64,000 bases of DNA from Holophagae bacterium (GCA_030429565.1 JAUIFE010000029.1:1-64000), one strand, 5' to 3'; counted from the first letter of the stretch, positions 29,401 through 36,900 are shown. Notes: a model not told the origin generated them from the letters alone. Numbers and translations are program-made.

Positions 29401-31010
29401 AGCGCGAGGTCGGCGTTTTTGTGGCGGGCAGCCACGAGCAAAGCACCGGCTCACTCGGGGTGGGTCACTCGCTCTGGCTCAGCGCCGATCGCATCAGCAG
29501 TTACTTCGATCTGCACGGCCCGAGTATTCCGGTTGATACCGGCTCCTCCTCAAGCTTGGCCGCGCTGCATTTGGCATGTGAAAGCCTGCGTCGCGGCGAG
29601 TGTCGCGTCGCCATCGTCGCCGGCCTCAACCTACACCTACAACCCGACCGCTACCTACACCTCGATGAACTCGACCTGTTGGCGACGGACGGACGGATGC
29701 ACAGTTTTGAAGCCGGCAACCACGGGATTGTGCCGGGTGAAGGTGTCGGTGCTTTGTTGCTGAAGCCGCACGAGGCCGCACTCAAGGCCGACGACCACTG
29801 TTACGCCGTCATTCGCGGCACGGCCGTCAGCCATCGCGGCCGCGCCGGCAACACGATTACCCCCAATCCCGAAGCTCAGGCTGAAGTCGTCACCAAAGCC
29901 GTCGCCAAGAGCCAGGTCGAGGCCGCAACGATTGCCGCCGTGGAAATCCAGGGTTTTGGCGCCCAGTTGGGCGACCAAATGGAAATTGCCGGTTTGGCTA
30001 AGGCCTTTGGCCACCAAGCGGGTGAACATCGATTCTGCTCGGTCGGCACCGTCAAACCCAACATCGGCCATTTGGAAGCCGCGTCGGGCATGGCGGCGCT
30101 GATCAAAATGGTCCTGCAGCTCTACCACAATCACCTGGTCCCAACCCTGCTGCACGACGAAATCAACCCGGCACTCGAGCTCAAAAACACGCCGTTTTAC
30201 CTGCAAACCGAGGAACAACACTGGCCGCAGATGGCCGTCGACGGCCAAGCACAACCACGTCGCGGCCTAATTACCACCGTTGGCGACGGCGGTACCAGCG
30301 CGGCGGTAATTCTCGAGGAAAGCCCCGTCAGCGAAGACTTAACCGAGCAAAATGCGTCGCCCAAACACGAATTAATCTTGCTGTCGGCGCGTAACGAGGA
30401 ACGACTACGCGATCGCGTCGCCGATTTAATTCACCACTTACAAAAAACCGAGGAAAGCAACCAAGCGCCAAGCTTGCGCAACCTCGCCTATACGCTTCAA
30501 ATCGGCCGCGAACACATGCAACACCGCATGGCGGTTTTGATCGACACCAAGGAACACTTGCAAGAGGAACTGAGCTTGTTCCTGCAGGGCGGCGAGAGCC
30601 AAGTTCAAACCGGCTGTGAGCAAAACGACCGCGTCTTTGGTATGTCCCTACAAGATCGTGCTTACCTCAAAGGTCTAGCCGACGCCGGCCACCTCGGCCA
30701 GTTGGCGGCATTATGGCTGGAAGGCGCCCGCATCGACTGGCGCATCTTGCGGCTGGCGGGCAAATTGGTGCCCTTACCCGGCTACCCATTCAAAGGCCAA
30801 GATTTTGTAACGCCGGGCATGACAAGTGAACCGTTGCGCCGCAAACCACGGGCGGCTCAGCAGGGCGAAGCGACCGCGCCGGCCACGACACTCGGCAGCC
30901 ACATTCCGCCGGAAAAAATCGGGGAACTGTACCGCATGCTCACGCACATCGCCGAGGGTCAAGCCAATCCCGACACGCTTAAAAACGTCAAAATTTTCCG
31001 CCGCTCTTAG
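20403..31010 (+). CDS. Giant trans-AT-PKS-like protein (3535 aa) with substituted catalytic residues in nearly every domain
   Basis: Architecture in order: residues about 30-195, an N-terminal half of a condensation/cyclisation-like fold; about 200-765, an acidic Ala/Pro/Glu linker with repeated Thr motifs; KS1 about 769-1192 with its post-KS linker to 1370; a short DH-like scrap near 1380-1413; KR1 (Rossmann GGTGNLG near 1615); a methyltransferase-like region about 1880-2290; KR2 (GALGALG near 2550); an ACP-like helix set with LDS (Ser2820); KS2 about 2892-3309 with a post-KS linker. There is no AT, which fits the trans-AT type, and no TE. The KS1 active Cys is Gly935. In KS2 it is Ser3048, and the first catalytic His is Gln3183. 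The KR2 catalytic Tyr is Phe2689. KR1 has an irregular Ser/Tyr region. The methyltransferase glycine loop reads IGTHEHH. Despite this the frame is intact, with a good ribosome site. A classical polyketide product is unlikely; a scaffold or new role is an inference. Confidence 0.9.
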   Translation: MTDSTREAIIRNILSLAKAKSSDPIPGDKESHVIPHEHEETAKFSPLWKVDATYYFSQNTAPSPAYGEIQIAFGDLTRLESALNKLLEQRPILTMRLHESLADSSSRQASIILTLHDFRHRRKPEEALLALRRKMENLEMTDQRWPHFEVCCSRLSGDLLRFHCVIDRRLAGQRECEELVRELFLLYCDPNFVLPHRGVPNLEEEPADVVTTEPPSAGEEQPRTPMAKRLFPERREPALPRIPSRRRHQEHEDDDSWADAISKTDWSLEADIARGTTDADLESLLKRAGLDARATKTIANAFATVVNPEAPTASEAEETSNEPAVPPKTEASTQDDDAQESDEDDFDKTQKLPLWILDDQSASDLRDSFPPAHETVVKQTPKLPPNFPRKWQHGHEPPVFLDEEAKPATPTPTAPAPETQIEMIDHAHEPPVFSDHDDEEPESSEQAEPKPSTNDASAEDERPEAAPKIPAGAKDKRTIIAPSFAALVDKAPKESWDDTMIIPQLLDLAAEAAVASEDDRGEDDPSNLEESHAPAADADEPVTADHAESDFEEPPPAEEDAEPATAQKPVPAPPPALGRAKDSRKADREDRATSPEDDEADKHRPAPHEDDEADDPSWHDTMKIPLWVMEAKAEAAAAQEAAEAESEGSATPLNQTRAIPEVDLAEEAVSAFANSAATPFPDAAALETRRLDPDTLEEEAHLLSAAEQPEPDEMDEFATLPIEAETSNPSPAPTALERQDSLTEDAPQAVVTQEDPLPAPQPARRIGDEPIAVIGMAGRFPRSPDMEMFWENLKAGRDCLSPLNEDRLEGSPPVQQGERPIFGGFLDNIDQFDADLFQINDDDAAKMDPQTRLFLEIVWATLEDAGYTPDLLKEHCASDGSGDIGVFAGAMYNDYHLVYGSHQSENLAFDPWSLANRISQTFDFTGPSHVVNTAGSSALYAVHQACESLLRGHCDVAVAGGVNLFINAESFLKERTAANNAVGPRSGTADGGDGFAPGEGVAAVLLKPLSRALADNDHIYGSILASTINHDGRALGFGLPNAETQITLVRKALARADIPARTISYVEAHGAGTVVGDPIEIHALSQAFETEDRQYCALGSVKSNIGHAESASGIAGLVKVLLQMTNRTLVPTLHANYLNPNIQFKAGPFFVQRDRQTWSRPKIGDTIVPRRASVSSLGEGGTNVHVILEESPTQTPAEVKQGPYLIPLSGADKRALREAVENLRRFVLRRMVRTWDGEALDMQALAYTLQVGRTAMPERFVAVVEDAETLERALRKYLEQPESAQEADPVNEQGGDIDLISRFSTDETPEQLFRERNWSRLAQLWMQGWDIEWHNFYERGSIPRMQLPTYPFQRRRFWFQPASDEQPEELELEERSPGDPHPIHNRLSYFTQTLVPAATSREFSGHALRGHFILITAPSVPEGRLAQLSALSEVTWTKISKRVKDGDPGENDLDFYDEDPNQVALPPLNEIQGLVDISDLATEDEGLIPWGKLNFIRDLVRRIGPRDFCLIHFSQNRYQRTFPPEQTTEVSAAASVAAGLVSVLGWEERHLKAVTIDWDGSLPLVQVIRRELGTADQAGEICYRGGLRFQPVFLPRQKPTAEAVRYSSDKVYVIAGGTGNLGFAMADYLVSKGVRKLVLMGLRPLPPRDFWQNLAERGEEPTRGKIIKLMEFEKKGIAVKLYHGPLYERDRPALFFDQVKAEMGEIDGFFFNAGPMEHPDQLRQKPLSLLQAVLNPRIKGLRGLVDLIDNREEMQPRFFVCFGNSLSVHPALGVQMGTLYAANQFFSDFCATQRDRWRKRAMPIDLFLVRWGCWDVAAPSGATEHAGKAGLGPLSLKEGLRALDHLLNETHLRDVCATPATRAFTETIDARKEKSVSFQDRALTIAPHILLAHLPQFPNEVFPESAKRLERFATRLLFEALLGMGLPGSPSQPFTVEQLAEKLGVAPARLGLIGLQCEHLCNAGLLVRHGKKYAVRDQAETMLVLLPDAKGLAAAFPGEQDRIDWFEGAAAALPKYLRSDPIHTTATLSWLNHARKTEAFTQQPQSPLNAMIHRHLGDTLSALLTHLPLNQKRLRLLQIGTHEHHFATYLLDLIRDTGRQATVHWTSASSREVRQAADLLADEYPFVRFAVLDLAVDPIKQGLELGSFDLIFACHELHAYRDLPNVLLRIKQLLKKDGMLLFAEETAIRTSHLLLQAKNPPASRPFQDQLRLEQMTLLDERRWSALLAACGYQSASAAPLPVEGDDRRRFHLMLGFSDGAYWSPLGNEEEAKPTVRLTQAEIKAMDEEIAAEFEEPKPEEPQIFYFSPCWQSQALTEKTVKHLGPLLVLDHQDEQAASLRKEYPESVFLVRTGPSFRRLSDFVYRINPGKEEDYFQLVRELSERGIVPGGILHFWHFRMEDGERQIFQSPVQGEPYLQTQVESGLYSVFHFCQAWLKLMGHRRLRFLYLQGGSQPRPQHEMLLGYMRSVSREHTNIQFKMISRRGILSHNLSWIPNLLHELGEAGTEPIQVRFSDGRRQALGLQEVGIPEKGDTRELPREGGVYLITGALGALGYPIAGFLARHYQAKLILAGRSNLNEAIEEKLATLQLAGAEVLYVPTNLASAGETEALVNAGLERFGTINGIVHAASRLELKPFTDVMLKDFRVALGAKTGGLLYLDYYTRDQPLDFMLLISSAAAWFGAAKMTPFATANAFLDSFAAFRNSLGSERPGHTTSICWPMWGELSPESVSAELPDPTLSDAVARAIFEDSLALRRSRLLALYGLPHLVRGFARFESDQHEDDELPDGLMPGDTAAFLRHLIGQEANGKNSEIGLKNLDSEAEKSITRNLAAGLNSTLRGLLDEYSTVKDVTDFIANNERGLLSRLLSSHRNNGKSGDTKELGKRPAKQPKNGIAVIGMAGRFPGAHQLEQFWDNLRQRHGAVDLVPGDRWDWQHLEQEQGVRCRWGGFLEDVQRFDNELFQIDNGEAAAMDPGERVLLETIWALFEDAGYTNATLSSFKREVGVFVAGSHEQSTGSLGVGHSLWLSADRISSYFDLHGPSIPVDTGSSSSLAALHLACESLRRGECRVAIVAGLNLHLQPDRYLHLDELDLLATDGRMHSFEAGNHGIVPGEGVGALLLKPHEAALKADDHCYAVIRGTAVSHRGRAGNTITPNPEAQAEVVTKAVAKSQVEAATIAAVEIQGFGAQLGDQMEIAGLAKAFGHQAGEHRFCSVGTVKPNIGHLEAASGMAALIKMVLQLYHNHLVPTLLHDEINPALELKNTPFYLQTEEQHWPQMAVDGQAQPRRGLITTVGDGGTSAAVILEESPVSEDLTEQNASPKHELILLSARNEERLRDRVADLIHHLQKTEESNQAPSLRNLAYTLQIGREHMQHRMAVLIDTKEHLQEELSLFLQGGESQVQTGCEQNDRVFGMSLQDRAYLKGLADAGHLGQLAALWLEGARIDWRILRLAGKLVPLPGYPFKGQDFVTPGMTSEPLRRKPRAAQQGEATAPATTLGSHIPPEKIGELYRMLTHIAEGQANPDTLKNVKIFRRS
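21000..22697 (+). repeat. Acidic low-complexity linker with repeated Thr-x-x-(Ile/Leu/Ala)-Pro motifs inside the PKS-like protein
   Basis: About 565 codons rich in Glu, Asp, Ala and Pro, predicted disordered. Short motifs recur: KTQKLPLWILDD near residue 347, RTIIAPSF near 476, SWDDTMIIPQLL near 496, SWHDTMKIPLWVMEAK near 617, QTRAIPEVDL near 658, and a more distant SWADAISKTDW near 256. A second repeat is HEPPVFLDEE near 395 and HEPPVFSDHDDEE near 427. The shared core is an acidic residue or Trp-rich lead, then Thr-x-x-(I/L/A)-Pro. The copies are diverged at the DNA level, so these are protein motifs rather than recent duplications. Confidence 0.75.
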
Positions 31011-31117
31011 GCCGTTAACGCGCAAATAATCAGGACATCAGGATCTCTTCCTTTTTCCATCTTTGCCGGCGTTTCCAAGGCGCCACACACGAGAACCAAA
31101 TTACAGAGAAACGCCCA

Positions 31118-31161
31118 CCGGTGACGTTCACTTCCGCCGACGTCCACCGGCCTCTTTTTTT
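31118..31161 (+). terminator. Likely intrinsic terminator of the PKS-like gene
   Basis: Inverted arms CCGGTG (31118-31123) and CACCGG (31145-31150), extended inward by CGT/ACG across a small bulge, with a loop of about 12 nt, then CCTC and a run of eight T. It lies 108 bp after the PKS stop. The next gene is on the other strand. Confidence 0.6.
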
Positions 31162-31239
31162 CCCCACATTCTGTTGGTGAAACAGTTGGATCAAGTGCAA
31201 CAACCGTCGCCAAACCTGACGAAGCCCGTTAACGACCGC

Positions 31240-32265
31240 CTAGCTCAAGGTGGGTCGTTCGGGCGCAATTAACATCAAGAAATCTTGGGCTTCCAAGACA
31301 AAGTCTTCGCCAGGATTGCTGAACACGCGGCCTTCGTCGCCGCGTTGCACCGCGACTGCAATCGATTGGTGCTGTTTTTTGAGATCGAAGAAGATGTCGA
31401 TAAAGGTTTTGCCAACCATCGACCCGGGGATACGCAACTTGTAGAGTTCGTTACCGCGATTGTAGGCCAGCAATTCGGAAATAACGGTGGAAATGCCGTG
31501 GTTGAGGGCGGCGCGCGCGATTAAACTACTGCTCAACTCGCTGTGAACAATGATTTCGTTGGCGTTGGCGCGTTCGCAATGCTGCACGTTGCGTTCATCG
31601 GATAACTCAACAATCGTGTAAACCTCGGGGTTAATCGACTCCACCGTCAGCGTGGTTAAAACCACCGCCGCATCACGCGCCGAAACCGGCAGGTTGTCAT
31701 TGCCGAGCACAACCGCCGTGCGCGCGTCCGCCAAATTGGCCCGCGCGAAGGTTTCTTCGTCACACTCGCCGTGAATCAGGAACAACATGTCGTCGTCGAC
31801 CGGCTTCTTCTCGATGGTGTCGATAATGACAATCGGCGTTTCGGCGGTGGAGGGATCCTTGCGTAGCTCTTGGTAAATGAAATTGGCACGGCGATTCCAG
31901 CCGCACATGATGATGTGGTCGCTAAATTCAATCTTGCCCATACCGCGATCTTCCTTAATACGTTTTTCAATCAAAAAACCGGCGAGCGTGGCACTGAGCG
32001 TGCCCAAAACACCAATCCCAAACAACATCAGAAACACAGCAATCGCGCGACCGCCGAACGTCGCCGGCGAGATGTCGCCGTAACCGACCGTGGTTAAAGT
32101 AACAATGCTCCACCACAAGCCGTCAACGAAGCTCAAATCTTTTTCAAGCAGAGAGATCGCAAACCCGCTGAGGAACAACAAAACAAACACCACCACAAAA
32201 ACGCGGTGCAAGTTTTCCTGGATACAGAATTGAATGAATCGTTGCATTAATGATTTAACTTTCAT
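31240..32265 (-). CDS. Two-TM potassium channel with RCK (TrkA-N/TrkA-C) domains
   Basis: A 341-residue MthK/Kch-like channel. Helix 1 (residues about 18-38), a pore loop with selectivity filter TVGYGD near 65, and helix 2 (about 76-100) form the pore. A cytoplasmic RCK domain follows, starting HIIMCGWNRRANFIYQEL (a Rossmann variant with GWN in place of GxG), then a TrkA-C-like lobe (KLRIPGSMVGKTFIDIFFDL). RCK domains gate the channel in response to ligands such as Ca2+, nucleotides or c-di-AMP. The ATG at 32265 is preceded by GGGTGG; a GTG at 32292 is possible. It faces the Ser/Thr kinase gene divergently and its 3' end is near the PKS terminator. Confidence 0.93.
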   Translation of the reverse strand: MKVKSLMQRFIQFCIQENLHRVFVVVFVLLFLSGFAISLLEKDLSFVDGLWWSIVTLTTVGYGDISPATFGGRAIAVFLMLFGIGVLGTLSATLAGFLIEKRIKEDRGMGKIEFSDHIIMCGWNRRANFIYQELRKDPSTAETPIVIIDTIEKKPVDDDMLFLIHGECDEETFARANLADARTAVVLGNDNLPVSARDAAVVLTTLTVESINPEVYTIVELSDERNVQHCERANANEIIVHSELSSSLIARAALNHGISTVISELLAYNRGNELYKLRIPGSMVGKTFIDIFFDLKKQHQSIAVAVQRGDEGRVFSNPGEDFVLEAQDFLMLIAPERPTLS

Positions 32266-32644
32266 GCGGCCACCCAGCAGCGGCGATGACACCGACGACG
32301 CGGCTCACCGACCAAATCCCAAACCAATCCCGTTTGCGGCGTGGATCGAGGATTGTTCACCTTGAATAAGACGTTTGGTTTCAGTCATTATAGAGAAGAA
32401 TCTCAGGGTTGACCACCTCCATCCGCCGTGCACCAGAACACCGGCCGGCCAGGACACCGTCAGCGGCGTCGCCCGCAGCAGGCCGACACCGGTCGTGCCG
32501 AAAGGAAGGTCACCACCCGTTCGCGCTGGAGGCCGTCCCCGGCCCAGGGCGAATTTTCATTTGTTTTGATGTCTCCTATGGCATACTGAATACTTACATG
32601 TTTTTCCCAATACCTAGCTGGACAAAATTTAAGGTTGTGGTTAC
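32266..32644. other. Divergent intergenic region, channel / Ser-Thr kinase
   Basis: 379 bp without a supported gene. The left 250 bp are GC-rich and the right 100 bp turn AT-rich, as expected for a promoter of the kinase gene. Open frames here lack ribosome sites and look random. Confidence 0.5.
32561..32589 (+). promoter_or_regulatory. Candidate sigma-70-type promoter for the beta-propeller kinase
   Basis: TTGTTT (32561-32566), a 17-bp spacer, then TACTGA (32584-32589), within the AT-rich part of the region about 55 bp upstream of the kinase ATG. The spacing is ideal but both hexamers match the consensus only partly. Confidence 0.35.
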
Positions 32645-35600
32645 ATGGGGCTTAGCGATCTCTGGAAGCATCAGCATAAGGACGGCGAAGACGGCGATGT
32701 GCGCCCTCTCGTCGACATCCCCCCTGCCCTCCAAAAAGAACTGAACCCGCCGGAAGACGCCATGATCGGGCGCATCATCGCCGGCCGCTACCAAATTGAA
32801 TCAGTTCTATCCAAGGGCGGGATGGGTATTCTGTACCTGGCCAAACACCGCAGTCTTCCAAAACAATTCGTTATCAAACTCATTCGCATGCAAGGCCTTA
32901 GCGGTCGACAGCGCGAGGTTTACCTGGGGCGCTTCAAGCGCGAAGCTCGCGCCGCCGCCAAGGTCAGCCACCCCAATGTCGTCGAAATTGTCGACTACAA
33001 CATCATTGATAGCGAAACTCCGTATATCGTCATGGAGTTCGTCGAAGGCCAACCGCTCAGTGACTTCATCAAGGAGTACCACGACGGTTTGCCGATCGAA
33101 TGGTTTTTCAGCCTCACCAAGCAGTTGTGCCGCGCCATGGAAGCCATCCACCAGTCGGGCATGATCCACCGCGACATTAAGCCCAGCAACATTATGGTGC
33201 GTCACGACAGCGCCGAGTTGCACCTCACCATCCTCGACTTTGGCCTCGTCCATCTCATGCAAAATGATTTGGAGACCAACAACGTCAAACTTACCGCCCA
33301 CGGCCATATGGTCGGTACGCCCGCTTACATGTCGCCCGAGCAGTGCCGCGGCCAAACGGTTAGCCGTAAAACCGATATTTACTCGCTGGGTTTGGTCGCC
33401 TACGAAATGCTAACGGCCCAACCCGCCGTGCTCGGCGACGATTACCTAATCATCATGGGCCGTCAGATTAAAGAAACCCCCACACCGATCCAACAGTTTC
33501 GACCGGAGATTCCCGACGAAGTCTGTCGCGCCATTGACAAAGCGATTTCCAAACGGGCCGACGACCGCTACGCATCGGCCCGCGAATTTTACAAAGCCAT
33601 CGAAATCGAGCAACACCAATTCACCATTGGCCAAACACGCGGCGGCAATCACGGCCACCGCCAACGGTTATTAGCCGACGCCGACGACATCGATACCGTG
33701 GTCATGACGCGCACCGACATCGCGACGCCGCTTGCCCGCAAACCTTGGCCCTGGCTGATCGGTGCGACCCTCATCCTCTTGCTCGCTGCCTCGGCTTGGT
33801 GGACCGGGCTTTTCTCGGCGCAGGGCGTCGATGAAGCCGATTGGTTTGCGCGTCATTTCAACAACACCTTTTCGCTTCCACTCGAAGAGAAGCCCTTGGG
33901 TCGCGACGGCCTGGCCCTCATTCCCGAGAAGCGCTTGCTGTCCCTCATCTACGACGACGGCAGCATTGCCCTTTACAACACCGAAAAGGGCAACTTGGTC
34001 CACCAAGTACCCGCCCAGAATATGCGCTGGCTGGCCCATGCCGTCCCCGCCGACGGCGCCTTTCTCGGTCTTTTGGCCCAGGACCAATGTCGCTTGGCCA
34101 TGGTCGCCAGCGATGATTTCCAAATTACCTATTTCAATCTGTGTGAACTGACTCAGGGCGAACCCGTGATGGATATCGCCTTCAGCCCCCGCCTTGACCG
34201 CCGTCCCGAAGAACCCGACCTTGCCGTCCTAACCAGCACCCAACTGTTGATGTTGGATTGGAACGGTCGCGACCAATACCAAATCCTCAAGCAAGTACCC
34301 TCGGAAGGCCGCGGCAAACTGGTTTTTGCACGCAATGGCTCGCTGCTGGCCCACTTCGCCGGCGACAACCAAGTACGCGTTTACCGCATGCCCGAAAAAG
34401 GCCTCATTCTGCGCGAATCCTATGCCGGCTCCGGCCAGGTCGAAACCGCGTTCTTCTCCGCCGACGAGCGTTGGTTGGTCGCCGGAACACGTGGCAACCA
34501 ACTGCTTGTTTTTGATCTGTTTAATAAGGTTAAAAAGTCCTACAACGACTTCGACAACTGGGTTCGTTTCTGCATGGTGCTGCCCGCCAACCAACCCGAC
34601 GGCGAACGCCAAATTCTCGCTTATTCCCAATCAGGCAACTTTAAAGTACTCACCCTTGAAGACTTGCGCCCACGCGAACATTTTGAAAGTCAACGCGCGT
34701 TATCGCTGGCCTACAGCGACGGCGGCCTGCTTGCCGTCGCCAAACCCGAAGCGGGTACCGTTCAGCTCTACCATCGCCGCAACCACGACATCTTGGATAA
34801 TTTACCCGTGCTAAACGGCAGCGTGTGGGATGTGGCGGTACGCGGCGAAGGTGAACAACTGATTGTTGCCGGGCTCGATCCCAATGTCGCGCTGCTCTCC
34901 AGCGATCCGCTGCGGCGCGGATCCCGGCTCGAAGGGCACCGCAACAGCGTGACCCGCGTCGCGGTAACCCAAGACGGGAAACGGATGGTCTCCGCCAGCG
35001 ACGATTTCACCTTAATCCATTGGGATATTGCCGCCGGCCAAATCATCAATCGCACGCGCGCACACGAGGACTTGGTTAACAACGTCATTCTTCACCCAAA
35101 CAACGATCTATGCGTGTCAACCTCCTCGGATCGCACCGTTAAAGTATGGCGCCTACCGCAATTGAGCCTAGAACAGTCGCTCGCGCCCATGCCGGACAGC
35201 AGTGCCGGCGCCGCCTTCAGCGACGACGGCTCCCTGTTGGTCATTGGCGATTGGAGCGGTAACCTGCGCCTCTATCAGACCGATGGTTTCCAACAACGCT
35301 TTACCCAACGCATCAGCACGCGTGGTTTGTATTGGATCAGCTTCTTTCCCGGCCAGAACAATCGCTTGCTCATCAATACATCGAGCCAGCAAACGCTGTT
35401 GGTCGAACTCGACGACCGCGAGTTCAAAACCCAGGTATTGCCCAACCAAAGCAGTGCCTACGGCGTCACACACGCCTTCTCGCGCTGGCCGGAAGCCAAC
35501 AGTTTGGCGGTCTTTCGCGGGGATCGCGTGCAGCTATACACGGCGCCGGGTCTGCAACCGATTGGCGATTCAATCGGCCTCAGCGGCGCGCATACCGGCG

Positions 35601-35707
35601 TCTTCGACCCCAACAAACCGCGCCTGTACATTGGCACCAACGACGGCCGTATCGTGACGCTGGACCTGACCAAATGGCCACGCTGGCAACAAAGCGGCGA
35701 CTTCTAA
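32645..35707 (+). CDS. Transmembrane Ser/Thr protein kinase with C-terminal WD40-like beta-propeller
   Basis: A 1020-residue Hanks-type kinase. Kinase domain about 49-310: glycine loop SKGGMGILYLAKH, Lys in VIKLIR, catalytic HRDIKPSN near 175, DFGLVHL near 198, and a TPAYMSPEQ activation segment. A linker with DTVVMTRTD precedes one transmembrane helix (about 368-389). The rest, outside the cytoplasm, is a beta-propeller: two clear WD40 units start near 765 (HRNSVTRVAVTQDG...W and AHEDLVNNVILHPNND...W), with weaker blades on both sides. The layout suggests an extracellular sensor signalling to an inside kinase. It ends one base before the stop of the convergent LD-carboxypeptidase gene. Confidence 0.93.
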   Translation: MGLSDLWKHQHKDGEDGDVRPLVDIPPALQKELNPPEDAMIGRIIAGRYQIESVLSKGGMGILYLAKHRSLPKQFVIKLIRMQGLSGRQREVYLGRFKREARAAAKVSHPNVVEIVDYNIIDSETPYIVMEFVEGQPLSDFIKEYHDGLPIEWFFSLTKQLCRAMEAIHQSGMIHRDIKPSNIMVRHDSAELHLTILDFGLVHLMQNDLETNNVKLTAHGHMVGTPAYMSPEQCRGQTVSRKTDIYSLGLVAYEMLTAQPAVLGDDYLIIMGRQIKETPTPIQQFRPEIPDEVCRAIDKAISKRADDRYASAREFYKAIEIEQHQFTIGQTRGGNHGHRQRLLADADDIDTVVMTRTDIATPLARKPWPWLIGATLILLLAASAWWTGLFSAQGVDEADWFARHFNNTFSLPLEEKPLGRDGLALIPEKRLLSLIYDDGSIALYNTEKGNLVHQVPAQNMRWLAHAVPADGAFLGLLAQDQCRLAMVASDDFQITYFNLCELTQGEPVMDIAFSPRLDRRPEEPDLAVLTSTQLLMLDWNGRDQYQILKQVPSEGRGKLVFARNGSLLAHFAGDNQVRVYRMPEKGLILRESYAGSGQVETAFFSADERWLVAGTRGNQLLVFDLFNKVKKSYNDFDNWVRFCMVLPANQPDGERQILAYSQSGNFKVLTLEDLRPREHFESQRALSLAYSDGGLLAVAKPEAGTVQLYHRRNHDILDNLPVLNGSVWDVAVRGEGEQLIVAGLDPNVALLSSDPLRRGSRLEGHRNSVTRVAVTQDGKRMVSASDDFTLIHWDIAAGQIINRTRAHEDLVNNVILHPNNDLCVSTSSDRTVKVWRLPQLSLEQSLAPMPDSSAGAAFSDDGSLLVIGDWSGNLRLYQTDGFQQRFTQRISTRGLYWISFFPGQNNRLLINTSSQQTLLVELDDREFKTQVLPNQSSAYGVTHAFSRWPEANSLAVFRGDRVQLYTAPGLQPIGDSIGLSGAHTGVFDPNKPRLYIGTNDGRIVTLDLTKWPRWQQSGDF

Positions 35708-36781
35708 CTAAGTCACCGCCACCTCCTGCAAGGTTAAGGTGCCTGCATCGCCGTCGAGCGTGACCCGAGCCCCACAGGGAATGGTTGCATTGTCGTCAAT
35801 ATGGCCGAACATCAGCCCGCGCACTACCGGTACGCCCAAGCTGTCACAGCGGTCCGCAATCACCTCTTCCAGGCTAAAACTGTTGCCTTTACCGGGGTCA
35901 CAATCGGTACACTTTCCGAACACAACACCGGCAACGCGCTGTAAACGACCCGACAACAACAAATGGGTCAGCATGCGGTCAATGCGATATGGCGCCTCAT
36001 TCACGTCTTCCAAAAAGAGAATCGCGCCTTCAAAGCGCGGTTCATATGGCGTACCAATAATTTGCGTCAAAATCGATAAGTTGCCGCCGACCAAATGACC
36101 GCTCGCTTTGCCGCCGCGAAACCGGGTAATACGATTATCGCGCTCCACTTGACCGGGCTTCTTTTCGAAGGCGGGCGGCGCCGCCAGGGGCATCGGCGCC
36201 GCTGGTGTCATGACCACGTTTTGAAACGCCTGCAGCGCGTATTCGGAAAATGTTTGCGTGGCAATCGGCCCATGAAAGGTCACCAACCCGGTATGCGCCT
36301 GAATGGCACAATGAAGCGCGGTAATGTCACTGTAGCCGACGAAGACCTTCGGGTTGGCGGCAATCGTTTGGTAATCGATATAGGGCAAAATTCGGCCCGA
36401 CCCGTAGCCACCGCGCAGCGCCCACACACCGTGGACATCGTTATCGGCAAAAGCACGCGTGAGATCGGCGGCGCGATTGCGGTCCTGGCCCGCCAGGTAA
36501 TGGCTGCGCTCGAACAAATGACGCCCGGGTTTCACTTTAAAACCCAGAGACTCAAGAATATCCATGGCAAAACGGATGTCTTCATTTTCACGCGTGTTGC
36601 TGGCAGGGGCGATAAGGGCGATGGTTTGGCCCGCGCTCAAGCGCGGCGGTTTCACAATCACATGCGGCTCCTTGACCGTCGGCCCCACCACCGTAGACGG
36701 CGGCATCTTGGCCTGAACACAGGACATTCCACTCACGGCCGCCAATGCGGCACTCGAGCGCAAAAAACTACGGCGATCCAT
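35708..36781 (-). CDS. LD-carboxypeptidase (peptidase S66, LdcA/MccF-like), Tat-exported
   Basis: S66 serine peptidase, 357 residues, probably cleaving the terminal D-Ala from L,D-linked murein tetrapeptides during wall recycling; MccF-type immunity peptidases share the fold. The N-terminus DRRSFLRSS plus a hydrophobic stretch is a twin-arginine signal, and a Cys (GMSC) at the end of the h-region might make it a lipoprotein. The catalytic Ser is in GYSDITAL near 149, Glu in LEDVNEAPYRIDR near 257, and His in FGHIDDN near 326; family hallmarks LRGGYGSGRILP and GGNLSIL are present. Most LdcA enzymes are cytoplasmic, so a Tat-exported copy implies a periplasmic role. Its stop abuts the kinase stop with no gap. 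Confidence 0.9.
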   Translation of the reverse strand: MDRRSFLRSSAALAAVSGMSCVQAKMPPSTVVGPTVKEPHVIVKPPRLSAGQTIALIAPASNTRENEDIRFAMDILESLGFKVKPGRHLFERSHYLAGQDRNRAADLTRAFADNDVHGVWALRGGYGSGRILPYIDYQTIAANPKVFVGYSDITALHCAIQAHTGLVTFHGPIATQTFSEYALQAFQNVVMTPAAPMPLAAPPAFEKKPGQVERDNRITRFRGGKASGHLVGGNLSILTQIIGTPYEPRFEGAILFLEDVNEAPYRIDRMLTHLLLSGRLQRVAGVVFGKCTDCDPGKGNSFSLEEVIADRCDSLGVPVVRGLMFGHIDDNATIPCGARVTLDGDAGTLTLQEVAVT

Positions 36782-36900
36782 CGACTATCTCCTTACCTTC
36801 TTCGGTCAACGCGCGCTTCTCAATAGGGTGGCAAGCCAATTTGCCGGATCGGCGTCCAATCGCCGGCCAAGCCTGAGCGATGATTGGCGACACATTAGCC

